Assembly: GCA_021018815.1 (NCBI GenBank)
Contig: JAITYX010000126.1
Coordinates: forward strand, 379,501 to 443,500
Source: Talinum fruticosum
Lineage: Eukaryota > Streptophyta > Magnoliopsida > Caryophyllales > Talinaceae
Direction of reading: 5' to 3'
DNA: 64,000 bases
The notes under the pieces are model-generated. The model searched no databases. It saw only the letters and a list, made by a program, of their open reading frames with translations, and was not told the origin of the DNA. The position numbers and the translations under genes are program-made. Below are positions 37,237 through 47,638 of this stretch, piece by piece (position 1 is the first letter of the stretch; each line of letters starts with the position of its first letter).

Positions 37237-38447
37237 ATGAAAAATGGAGCCAGTAAAAGGGGAAGAGGAAGGCCTCCGAAGGCTAATCGAGGAGACAAAA
37301 GGCTATGCAACTTCAGATTCTTCAAGATCATCCTCCCTTCTACCCTTGAACACAATTCCCTGGTCATCACCTTTATTTCTCTTTGTTTTCCCTTTTTCTT
37401 GGTTTATTTGTTGGCTATACAATGTTGATCTATCAAATGTTGTTCATTTGTACTCAAATGTTTCATGATTTTGTTTCTGCTAAATTTGACCGTGGAAGAG
37501 TGGACAGGGATTAATCTGATTATTTTCCAAAACAGATCATGATCATGCATGCATGCATGTCTTGTAAAGTTATTGTTTTAATGTGATCGGATTCTGAAAT
37601 TGATGACTGGAATGGTCTTTTTGTCCTATTTGTAAGAGGATTGAACATGTAAGCTCCATTCCTTGTGATTTCTGAAGCAGGGGATTCCAGAGAAATTCGC
37701 AATGAACTTCAGTTCTGCATTTTCAGTTGCTAAACTCAGAGTCCCAACAGGCCTTGTGTGGAAGGTAGCAATTAGCAGAAGCGATAAGAAGCTTTACTTT
37801 ACTCAAGGCTGGAAAGAATTTATGCACCATAATGCTATAAGATTCGGGTATTTCCTTGAGTTTGAGTATCGAGGGAATTCCAACTTCACAGTTCATATTT
37901 TCGATTTATCTTGCTGTGAGATTGAGTACCCGAGCAACATGCCCAGATGTCCTTCAGAATCTGAAGATGCCAATCAATGCCCCATACAGGAGGAAGAGCA
38001 ACCATTGCAAGTGAAGGAAGAGGAAGAAGAAGAGAAAATGTTTGAGACCGATTCTGGAAGTCCCTCCTTTAGCATTACAATGAGAAAGAGCCACTGTTCG
38101 CGGAATGAATTGGTAAGCTTTCAAACTTATTTGATAGTGTCCCTCATTTTATCGGCATGAATTTATGACGTATATGTGTGATTCCATGGATGAAAATTTT
38201 CTGTGTACAGTTCGTTCCTATGCGCTTTATGAGGAATTACATGTTGAGGAAATATGTTAAACTACAAGGAGATGATGGAAGAGAATGGAATCTTAGATGC
38301 AACTATCACAAGTCTTTTATGCGTCTAACGGGAACTGATTGGACCAAATTTAGGGAGGAGAACAATTTGAAGTTAGGTGATCTGTGTAGCTTTGAGTTGG
38401 TGGGTGAGAATCTTCATAGTGTCACGCTCAAGGCCTCCAAAAAATAG
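37237..38447 (+). CDS. B3 domain protein (REM type) no. 3, with AT-hook-like N-terminus
   Basis: Exons are 37237-37362, 37681-38112 and 38211-38447, all in phase, giving 264 residues. The N-terminus MKNGASKRGRGRPPKANRGD contains the AT-hook core RGRP flanked by basic residues, suggesting added minor-groove contacts. B3 domain 1 (about 28-125): FRFFKIILPSTLEHNSL, GIPEKFAMNFSSAF, GLVWKVAISRSDKKLYFTQG, WKEFMHHNAIRFGYFLEFEY, NFTVHIFDLSCCEIEYP. A Glu-rich linker (KEEEEEEKMFE) follows. B3 domain 2 (about 185-263): FVPMRFMRNYMLRKYVKLQG, REWNLRCNYHKSFMRLTGTD, NLKLGDLCSFELVGEN. Intron 1 (318 bases) contains overlapping CATGCATG motifs. The frame is intact. The first unit of a downstream tandem repeat overlaps the stop codon. 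Confidence 0.88.
37544..37559 (+). promoter_or_regulatory. Overlapping RY (CATGCATG) elements in intron 1 of B3-3
   Basis: The sequence holds three overlapping CATGCATG octamers. RY elements are the classic targets of ABI3/FUS3/LEC2-type B3 domains. Chance occurrence from a GCAT micro-repeat is possible. Confidence 0.4.
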
Positions 38448-38812
38448 GCTTGATGATCTTGTCCGGGCCAGCTAGGCTGCTTGATCTCGCTCTGTTTTGG
38501 TGTGTTTTTAGGGTTCCTGAATTGACAGAAGAAACTCAAAGGCTTATCTTTATGTTGGCGAGTTCAATAGGCTTGATGATCGTGTCTGGACTGGCTGCTT
38601 GACCTCGCTCTGTTTTGGGGTGTTTTTGGGCTCTTGAACTGATAGAGGAAACTCAAAGACTACATCTTTATGATGCTGGCAAGTTTAATAGGCTTGGTGA
38701 TTGTGTCGGGGCTAGCTAGGCTGCTTGATCTCACTCTGTTTTGCTTTGTTTTTCCGGCTCCTGAACTGATTGAAGAAACTCGAAGACTACATCTTTATGT
38801 TGTTGTCAATTT
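38443..38812. repeat. Three-copy tandem repeat of about 122 bp
   Basis: Units begin with AATAGGCTTG at 38443, 38566 and 38687. Each carries GCTTGATCTCGCTCTGTTTT or a close variant, then a CTGAACTGATAG-like part and AAACTCAAAGACTACATCTT. Units are roughly 80-85% alike by eye. Unit 1 includes the TAG stop of B3-3, so the duplication started in the end of that gene and makes up most of its 3' UTR. Confidence 0.85.
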
Positions 38813-39838
38813 GAGCTTCAAGCAAGATCGTTTTTTAAGTTAACTAGCGTTTTGGCCGGGTAGGGCGTAGGCTCATTGTAATGGGTTTGGGTTTTGGACC
38901 TTTTTCTTAGGCGGAGTAGACTCTGTGCTGCTCTGGTCAATGTCTTTCAACTGTGATACTTTAAGCATTAGAGTTGACTAATTTAATAGTTCTATTTTCA
39001 TATTTTACGTTTTTTTATGTCTTTCAATTGTTGGTAGACAAAACAAAATGATACATTCCTAACGCAACATATAGAGTCAATTGTTGATATATATAGTGAA
39101 GGCAACTCTTGCTTTATAATCATGTTGTGTGTTATTAATGCTATGGAAACAAAAAGTTGAACTAATTCAGAAAAAGTTGACTATTTAATTGACCGTTACG
39201 TTTTGATATTTGATCAAAACAGAGAGAGTTTGATGATTATATTATATAAAAAGAAACATGGAGAAAATCATTTATATTTATGGACGTTACGTTTTGATAT
39301 TTGATCAAAACAGATAGAGTTTGATGTTTATATTATATAAAAAGAAACATGGAGAAAATCATTTATATTTATGCTGTTATTAGTTCCGCTAGATTTAATG
39401 TAGAACGATATATTCAAACCTTCACTTAAAAAACAAAAGTAAAGTAATAATTGTTTTTTTTAATGCAAAGGAGAACTGTTTTATAGTAGTATTATGTTAG
39501 TCTAGGAAAAGCATTACAGAAGTAAAGTGAGGTTATATTCAATCTCAAATTAACAATTCAGTAATTAAATTAGAGGAAAATGTAATTAAAGTTAAAACAA
39601 TATTTTAAGTTTCTTCTGCATAAATAGTAGTATGAGTGAACAAAAAGAGGGAGAGAGAGAGTTGTTTATTTATTTTAAAACTCCATCAAAGAGAAAGAAA
39701 GCTGAAACGACTGTTGAAGAGGCCGCCGCTGACTGAGTGAAAATTGGCGAGTTCTCTTCCCAAGGCAAATTCCATAATCCCAACGGCGAGAAGCTTTTCA
39801 CAAAGCATCATTGTTTCATTGGGAAAGAAGAGGGAGAT
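38813..39838. other. Spacer between B3-3 and B3-4
   Basis: AT-rich, containing a 91-bp tandem duplication at 39195-39376 and the promoter and leader of B3-4. A TATA-like CATAAATAG lies near 39619. Confidence 0.5.
39195..39376. repeat. Two-copy 91-bp tandem duplication
   Basis: Copies begin GTTACGTTTTGATATTTGAT at 39195 and 39286 and differ at only a few positions. Recent local duplication; no coding content. Confidence 0.9.
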
Positions 39839-42618
39839 ATGAAAGGTCCGGACGAGAGAAGCCATGGAAAAAGTAGCCACTGTCTGTCTTCTTGTACACA
39901 AACAAAGGGATTTAGCTTCTTCAAGTTAATGCTTCAACCCATACAATCTAACAAGCTGGTAACTTTTTCCCTTTTCTCTTTCCTTTTACATTGATTTCTA
40001 CTGGTTCTTTTGTTCTTACATTGATCATCTCCATGCTCCCTTTTTTTTTTTTTTCCAAAAATCTCTCTCATATATTAATTACATTCTTACTTCGAACTGG
40101 AGAACCCTATTGAGCTTTGACATATTGATTGTAATTTGTAAAGATTGCTAATTTATTCTTATTAAGAAAAAAAAAGCGATGCCCTTTCTGTGTTTATATC
40201 CAATAATGTATGCAGAGTAACTGATGACATTCTAGTGCCCTCAAGATTCATTCTTTTTGGGCTGTTTTATGACGACTGGTGTTGTGGACTGCGTTTTATA
40301 TAGGGTTCCAGTCAAATCATTACTAAGTGTGAATTCTAGGTGTCTGATATACAACTAGTTAAGGTAGACTTAGTGTTAGGTACGAAGGATTGAGCTCTGC
40401 TCTGTCCCACCCCACTTCAAGGTGGAGTGTGATGGAGGGGAAGGCCTCCCCTTCAGTTTTCCCCAATGCAGCGAGAAATTAATGGAATTATGGTAGGTCT
40501 CTGACTTTGGTGGCATGAATGTCATATTGGGCTGCCAACATGACCTCAATGGCCTGGTATCGAGGTTTGGCCTAGGTTCGGATATGATTTTGACCAATGT
40601 GGGTTCAGGGACGTTTAGCTGGAATACCTAGCTCTAGTGGGAACTGTTGCGGGTTAAGTTTCAAGACGAATGGCGGGGTGGGAAGCAGAATTCATGGTTA
40701 GAGTCTCTGTAGTAAGAACCACTAATCAGCATACCTGATAGTGGTTTGTAGGTACAGCAGTCTCTGACGACAATGTAAGCTGTAGTTGCACTCTGACTCT
40801 CTGAACAGTAGCATCTCGTCAAGAGTACTTGTGAACTCTTTCGAAAAAAAGTGTAGGTTTGCAATTTGTTATCCATTTACAAAATTAGGTGGCCCATTTT
40901 TTCTTGCTGGGGGTAAGTAAGGTCGTGTTTAAGTGGACTTCCTAAGACCATGCTTCAATGAGACTCATATTTACTTTGTTTTTGTTGCAATTGCAGCATT
41001 TGCATTGGGCATGTTTCTGTTAATGCATGCCTTCTCAAGTGTTTTTGGGCTTTGACAGAGGATCCCTGAGATGTTTGCAAGCACCTATGGTGACAAACTT
41101 TCTACTTCTGTGATCCTCACTGTTCCTACCCAAGAATCCTGGAAGGTAACATTAGTCAAAGAGAATAATAAGCTATGGTTCCATGACGGTTGGCAGGACA
41201 TTGTGAAGTACTACTCCATAGGATTTGCTTATTTTCTGCAGTTCATATATGAAGGGAATTCAAAGTTTGAACTTCATATATTCGATACAACTACTTGTGA
41301 GATATGTTACACATATAAAGCCTGCAATGGTCCCCAGGGCCGGAAAAACCTTGTGATGACCACCGAGGCCAAGTAAGGTTCCCCGAAAAAAGCAGCTTGT
41401 GGAAAACTATATTAGTGTTGAAGCCTCACATGTGATAAAGTTGGAGAGTGAGGATGAAACTTCTTTGCACGAGCATGATGATGAACCCACTTGTGAGATA
41501 TGTTACCCATATAAAGCCTGCAATGGTCCCCAGGGCCGGAAAAAGCCTTGTGATGACCACCGAAGCCAAGTGAGGTTGCCCCGAAAAAAGCAGCTTGTGG
41601 AAAACGATGTTAGTGTTGAAGCCCCACATGTGATAAAGTTGGAGAGTGAAGATGAACCTTCTTTGCATGAGAATGATGATGAACAAATGCATGATCATGA
41701 TCATGATCATGATGGTGTTACTAGTGGATTATTCTCTAGCAGCTCACTGGCTAGTGATGATGAGCAGCTAGATCAATATGAACAGAGCAAACACAGCATT
41801 AAGGCAAATGATCTGAAACAAGGGAACCCAGGTAAGGTCTTTGAGTAACTGGACTCAATCTAAATTTCCATTCAAATGGCTTTTAATGGGTTAATATGAT
41901 CAAGTTACAGAATACCATTGGTTGAAGCATCAGGAAGCTCTGGGTTTGGCTGGATCCTCCAAGCCTGAAAATCCATTCTTCACTGCTGTCATCAAGAAAC
42001 GACATCTGCAACGACCATGCTGTGTGGTTAGTTTGTCCCTTTCATAGTTTTGCCAGCATTTGGAATCTAATAATCAGACCGTGCAAAACCCAGCGGTTCT
42101 TAATTATGTAGCAAACCAGATCTACCCATAACCGATATTAGGCAGCCCTTTTATTTTGATTTTGACCTGACTTATGTTGAAATGATGCAAAAAGGTTGCC
42201 ATTTTCTTGAAAAACTTATTTGACAAACAGACAACCCAACCTAAATCTTACCGAAGTCTACTTGTAATGCCTTCTGAGTAAGCTGCCAGACATACAACTA
42301 GTTGATTTTTGGCTAATCTTGACGACTGAAGACTGAGTATTTATTTTGCTTTTCTGATCCATGTAGTATGTTCCGGCTAGTTTTGGTCACGCATACCTCA
42401 GGCACCGCGATGGTGTGAAACTCGAGGGACCTGATGGAAGAAAATGGCCAGCTCGATGCACTAAAATTGGACGGTATAAAATAGGTGCTGGATGGATTTT
42501 CTTTGCACGAGACTACAAGTTGCAGACAGGGAATGTCTGTGTTTTCGAGCTCATTGATGCAAAAAATTGCGTGCTGAAAGTTCAAATTGTCAAGGAGTCC
42601 CAGATCCGATCTAACTAG
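39839..42618 (+). CDS. B3 domain protein (REM type) no. 4, with a duplicated 66-codon linker unit and two one-base frameshifts
   Basis: Exons are 39839-39958, 41059-41831, 41911-42026 and 42367-42618. With two bases restored in exon 2 all phases fit and about 420 residues result. B3 domain 1: FSFFKLMLQPIQSNKL, RIPEMFASTYGDKLSTSVIL, ESWKVTLVKENNKLWFHDGW, IVKYYSIGFAYFLQFIYEGN, FELHIFDTTTCEI. The linker holds two copies of a 66-residue unit with C-E-I-C, A-C-N-G and C-D-D-H, the basic RLPRKKQLVEN and VIKLESEDE. An HDHDHDHD run and acidic Ser-rich stretch follow. B3 domain 2: YVPASFGHAYLRHRDGVKL, GRKWPARCTKIGRYKIGAGW, LQTGNVCVFELIDA. As printed, exon 2 stops at 41374-41376 because linker copy 1 lacks one G after 41348 and one after 41380, both present in copy 2. 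The long first intron (1,100 bases) has a less AT-rich block of unknown origin at about 40380-40860. Confidence 0.82.
41293..41686 (+). repeat. In-frame tandem duplication of a 198-bp coding unit in B3-4
   Basis: Copy 1 is 41293-41488 (196 bases) and copy 2 is 41489-41686 (198 bases, exactly 66 codons). They differ by about a dozen substitutions plus two single-base gaps, both in copy 1. Each unit starts CEICY and ends near HEHDDE or HENDDE. Confidence 0.95.
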
Positions 42619-43855
42619 CTGGCACTGGCAGCTGCTTGTCTATTTTTTGACGCTTGTGTAAGTCAAACTCCTGCTTTTAGGGCATTGCTTGCTTTTGTAG
42701 AAGTGCACCATTGGAACTCTTTGTGCTTTAACTTGATGTAGAATTATGTCCGTGATGCCTGTTCTGACGCTATGCTTTTGCCTTATATGTATGTTGTGAG
42801 TTATGTTGAATATGATATATAGCTAATTTGGAAGGTTCTACTGGAATTTCATATTTATGTTTTTTATAAAGTGAAATGTGGACTATCCAACTAAGCGATA
42901 ATTGCAATTGAGTTATTGGAATTTCATATTTATATGGACATAGATAATTTGAAACATTCCATTGAAATTTCATATTTATGTTTTGTCTTAGACTCTTGGG
43001 CCAGAAGGTTCCTTTCAAGATAATCATGAACTCAAGACCTATGCACTTAAATACCCTCCAAGAAAGACATGCTATCTAGTTTATAAAAGAATGAATTAAT
43101 ATATAGTTTTTTTCTTTTATGAAAATGAAAAATAAAACTTTCAAAGGTTGATGCCTTGTTAGCGGAGATTCTAATAGCGTCGTTCATGGAAGATTCAAAT
43201 TTTGGATCTGTTGGTGGGCCTATCCTTCACCTAATTAAAATATTTATTTATTTTTTCATCTTCACATTGCAAGAATCTCAAATTTAAATTTTTTAATAAA
43301 ATATTGTACATAGAACTCATAACTAATTGTATTTATTTTTATAAACTCTTTTCTTATTTTATTTTGTGTTGTAATTTATTTTTATAAATTGTGAAAAATA
43401 ATTTATATACTTTTGGAGTGTAAGTAATTATTTTATGATAACAAAATTAATTTAAAAAATCTATTTCACACACATTATATAATATTGTTAGAGTGTCATA
43501 GTAAATTTATAATTTTTACAAACATTATCAAAACATACAATACTAAAGTTCGACAAAAAAATTGACTTAAAAATTACAAAATTAATTTCTAATTTTCACC
43601 TACATTATTAAAAAATAAAATTTTCTTTTTGTAAAAAAATTACACATGTAATAGTTCACTCTCAATTAAGCATCCAAAATTTTCACCAAAAAAATTTAAT
43701 TATAAAAAGCTCACTTTTATCAGGGAAAAAAAAAAAGAAGAAAAAGCCGATGTCTAAAAAACAAAAGAATCCGAATGGATTCTATTTGAGATTCACTCGT
43801 ATCTAAAATTTATCTCTCCTCCCATAGATCTCCCACTGGAGAAAGAGATTGAATT
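42619..43855. other. AT-rich spacer after B3-4
   Basis: B3-4 3' UTR, then strongly AT-rich sequence with poly-A/T runs. Several copies of GAAATTTCATATTTATGTTTT-like phrases occur between 42840 and 42985, a small irregular local repeat. No gene. Confidence 0.5.
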
Positions 43856-43859
43856 TTGG

Positions 43860-44180
43860 GGCCCATCGCTGGATCTTCCAATCGAGCGATGGGTTTGTTC
43901 ACTTTGCTGCTGTGCAACAAGGAAGAAGTCGTGTTTCTTTGCCCTTCAACAAGCATGGAAGCATGGTTTTCAAACACTTATCATCAAAGGGACAACTTTA
44001 ATATCATTTCCAAATTGAATAAGTACTCATGTCCCACTACTCCTATCGGTTATATCCTTCTTGACATTTTAAAATTTGCTAGTCATTTTGATTTTTGTAA
44101 CTTTTATTTTGTCAAAAGAGTTGGGAATAAGGTTGCTAACACATTACTCACCTACAAAAGCTTATTCTTCCTCCTATAGA
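43860..44180 (+). mobile_element. Retroelement-derived RNase H-like fragment
   Basis: The plus-strand frame includes MEAWFSNTYHQRD, then GYILLDILKFASHFDFCNFY and FVKRVGNKVANTLLTYKSLF. The pattern 'D-I-x-x-x-A-x-x-F-x-x-x-x-F-x-F-V-x-R-x-x-N-x-V-A' is characteristic of the C-terminal part of the RNase H-like (RVT_3) domain in plant LINE-type elements. Only this fragment is left; no reverse transcriptase is seen nearby. It is a dead scrap rather than an active element. Confidence 0.6.
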
Positions 44181-44842
44181 GAATAGGTCGGAGAAGGTTT
44201 AGATCAAGTCTTAAATTTGACTTTGGATGATTTATATATTATATGGCTATTACAAATAAATCAAATCCCCTTTTTCATGTAAATTATTATATCCATTTAA
44301 GAGTATATATTCTTAGGTGACACATCATTATATTTGGCCATAAAATTTTCTCCATTTTTCGTTTTATCTAACTATTTATTAATATATATCCTAAGAGCAT
44401 ATATTGTATAATAGATGTTTTGTTCTTTTCTTAAAAAATAAAATAAAAATTGGATGAGATTTGCATTTAAATTAAATCTTTGGACTTCAACAACTCAATT
44501 TAAATATAATCTACTGACGTTCCTAAGTTTCTACACCCCAAAATTTGGAAAGCTTTTCTGGGAAAGGATGTGAATGACTATTTTTTTTTTTTTTGAAAAA
44601 GTATTTTCTCAACTACGAAAAGCTCCAAACTTGAAATCTATTTAATTCAAATCAAAATCAAAATTACAAAAAGCGCAACTTCTCTTCTACGAAGCAGTGA
44701 AGTGAAGCGCTCCAGTTGCTTATATGTCTCCTTTAACCTAAATTCACGTCGAGGCTGTAATTGCCGGGAGGGGGAGATAGAAGAGAGAGAGAGAGAGAGA
44801 GGAGAGGCATAGAACGGTATCCGAAAGTCGAAGCCTTCAAAG
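44181..44842. other. AT-rich spacer and B3-5 leader
   Basis: No gene. The end holds an (AG)n run at 44782-44802 in the presumed leader of B3-5. Confidence 0.5.
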
Positions 44843-46240
44843 ATGGGTTCTTCGGACGGTAATCTCCCACGGTTCTTTAAGCCTTTTCTGCCGGACCATT
44901 GTTCTCAAAATTTGGTATCTAACCCTCTAAACTCCTCCCAATTCTGCTTGTTGATTTTTTCATACAATTCGGCAATTACTAAGCTTATTAAGCCATGCTT
45001 TTCGTTGTCTCTTACTCATAAGTATGCTTCGCAACAGGCTTCCATGGCATTCTGGTTCAATTTTCATACCTCACATTATTTCCAGAAAGGACTACTGTTA
45101 ATTCTGCCTATTATCTAATAATTTCTGCCTATTCTTTGATTATTGTCGATGAAATTTGTGCCCTTTTAGAGTTGTTTTGAGAAACCCAAAACCAAAAAAG
45201 GTTCAATGTTGTGCTGATTTGTAGCACTTTGTTAATTTCTGGCTTGAATTATCCTACCCCAAAAAAAATCTTGCTTGAATTGCTTGTTTGATTATCATAG
45301 GTTCATAAATTTGGATTCCCATATCATTCTTTGACAAGATCAATGTCAGATTTCAATGTGGTTGTTGCTGTTTACCAATTATCGAATTCACCAGGAAAAA
45401 TAGAGAGAAATTGCCCAAAAGAGACTACTTCAAACAAATAGAACCAGGAGCTCATAAGATGGTCCTGACTATGCTAACTAATAATGGCTTTTTCAGCCAA
45501 CTTTCTCCTGTGTTGTTTTAGTTAGTGTGATCTCACACTAGTAATCTCTAGAACTTTGAATATTTCGCAGCGGATCCCTGATGCATTTCAAGACCACATA
45601 ACTGAACATATACCCAAGAGAGTCATCATAAAAAATAGTATTGGCAAGCTTTGGCCAGTAGAGGTTGTCAAAATAGGGGATGGCCTGTATTTCCAAGGAG
45701 GCTGGTCTAAGTTTGTCAAGGACAATTCCTTACAAATTGGGGAGTTCATGGTTTTTAAGTATAATAGGCTTCATGTTTTTGAAGTTTCAATACTTGGAAC
45801 CAACGGATGTGAGAAGGAACTAATTGTGAAAGAGGATAACAAAGGAGGAGGCAACCAAGTGGATGATGGAGAGGAGATGGAGAAAGACGCAAGCAAATAT
45901 TCGGACAAGAGGAACTTAAATGCTGACAAGTTTCCTAGGAGCAAAAATAGTAAGCTGCTTCTACTTCTTAGTTTGACACCTTTAGATTGATGATTCTGTA
46001 TACTTTTATCACTCGTAATTTTTTGGTTTAAGTTGGGCTCATGTATCTTTAAGGACGCATTATTAACTTATTACTATTATTTAGTACTAAATGATCTGAC
46101 TTCTGTGTTTCGTTTTATTAAATTATAGTGTTGAGTACAATGCAAAAGAAGCACGAGAAGGGCTGAACATGTCAAAGGACCATGAATTGTTTGATGTCTT
46201 GTCTGACACCAGTTCTGTTGACTACGTGGTGATGAAATAA
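44843..46240 (+). CDS. B3 domain protein (REM type) no. 5, single B3 domain, uncertain C-terminus
   Basis: Exons are 44843-44914, 45571-45949 and 46129 onward. The B3 domain is complete: MGSSDGNLPRFFKPFLPDHC, RIPDAFQDHITEHIPKRVII, KLWPVEVVKIGDGLYFQGGW, FVKDNSLQIGEFMVFKYNR, VFEVSILGTNGCEKEL. An acidic linker follows. As printed, exon 3 reads MLSTMQKKHEKG-stop (46166). If the A5 run at 45943-45947 were A6, exon 3 would instead read VEYNAKEAREGLNMSKDHEL and continue to a stop at 46238-46240 (about 187 residues). That fits a REM linker better and matches the one-base-loss pattern of neighbouring genes. No second B3 domain is seen. Confidence 0.75.
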
Positions 46241-47505
46241 CATTTGGGTCCTTCGAGGACCCTTCCAGTCGGAGGAACTGGCTGTGGCCTGTGGGGCAAT
46301 GGGCAATTGGTTTCAGGTCTAGTTCCAAAGGGCTGTAAATTATCATATATGTGGAGTAAAATTATGCAAGATGGTAGCATTATGTGTTGCGCGTGAAGCT
46401 ATCAAGATTCCAATATCGAAGCAAACTGATGAGGTGGTAGCTTATTAACGTAATCAGCCTGAAACGATGAGACTATGAGAGGCATGCATGGTAACTGGGT
46501 GAAGGAGGTTAGGGAGACTGCTATCAGCTTATGCAATTGGCTACATGAATTTGTAATATTGTTTCCAACATTGTGACTTCAGGTCTATGAAGGGAAGTTG
46601 GCAATTCTAGCTTGTATGCAGAAGTTGGCCAATGCAATAAGATTTTCCCTTTTGCTTTTATGACTTGTCAATAGACTATTAAAAAACCTGAGGGGTATGT
46701 GTTGGATTTACCTAATGGCCTCTCAAGCAATTCTAGCTTGAGAGGCCTGTATTCTTTGTGTGTGTTTTTAACTGTAACTGTAAAATGTGATAGGTTGGAA
46801 GAAACATCCAAAAACAAGAAAAAGTAAAATATAAACAAAACAATACACTGGCGAAGAGTTAAAAAAATATTAAAAAACTTCCAGATTCTCCTATGTCAGC
46901 AATCACCAACTCAGTTTCAATCATTTTCCTCTGCTTTTTCTTGCTCAGAATTGTATTTTATTTCATTTTGTTCCTGGCACATTAGTCTCTCTAATCAGTA
47001 AAAATTAGGCAAACTTGCAATCAGTTTATATAATAAAAGTGCTAACTTGCCAACTAATGAGAAGTAAGAAAATGCCAACTATGCCCATGCAACTTGCACA
47101 TATCCTTGCGCCTTGTACAAGGGTAAGTGGGTAATTATGACAAAGGGACCTGCACTGTACCACCAAAATGGGACCCACAAACAGCTCTTTGTCAGATCTT
47201 CAGTATGAAAACAATGGAGGATATGATATGAATATGATATTGGGATCCCATGGCAACTCCAAAGTTCCAAACCCTCAATTCCATCCAGCTAATAGGTCAA
47301 ACTATGTCTAGCAATTCTACAAAGCCTCGCGGGTCATTTAATTATTAGTATCACAAGCTTTAACTATCAATTGATTATTGTTTGTATTGGTAAGTGGGTC
47401 AGATTCATTATTTCCGGCCACAATTCTGCTTCTTGAAGCAGAAATTGAATTTTCTAGGACCAGTGAAATCAAAGGGAATAGAGCCCAGTGCTAGGGCGGA
47501 GGAAA
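46241..47505. other. Spacer between B3-5 and the membrane-protein gene
   Basis: No coding signal. It includes a perfect inverted repeat at 46717-46747 and the leader of the next gene. Confidence 0.5.
46717..46747. repeat. Perfect 12-bp inverted repeat with 7-base loop
   Basis: GGCCTCTCAAGC and its exact complement GCTTGAGAGGCC flank AATTCTA, forming a stable hairpin in DNA or RNA. It could be a 3'-end structure of the B3-5 transcript or the core of a lost small element. No U-tract follows, so a bacterial-type terminator is not implied. Confidence 0.7.
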
Positions 47506-47604
47506 ATGGCACAAGCAAAGGGCATCCTCAAGTACATTGCTTATTCCCTCCTCTTCCTCCCTGTCTGTCTCTTTCTCTTCCTGCTTGGTGTTGTCAAGAG
47601 TATG

Positions 47605-47638
<34 letters not shown>

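Noticed and set aside
38443..38812. CRISPR-like array
   Set aside because: Units are directly adjacent with no unique spacers, in a plant genome.
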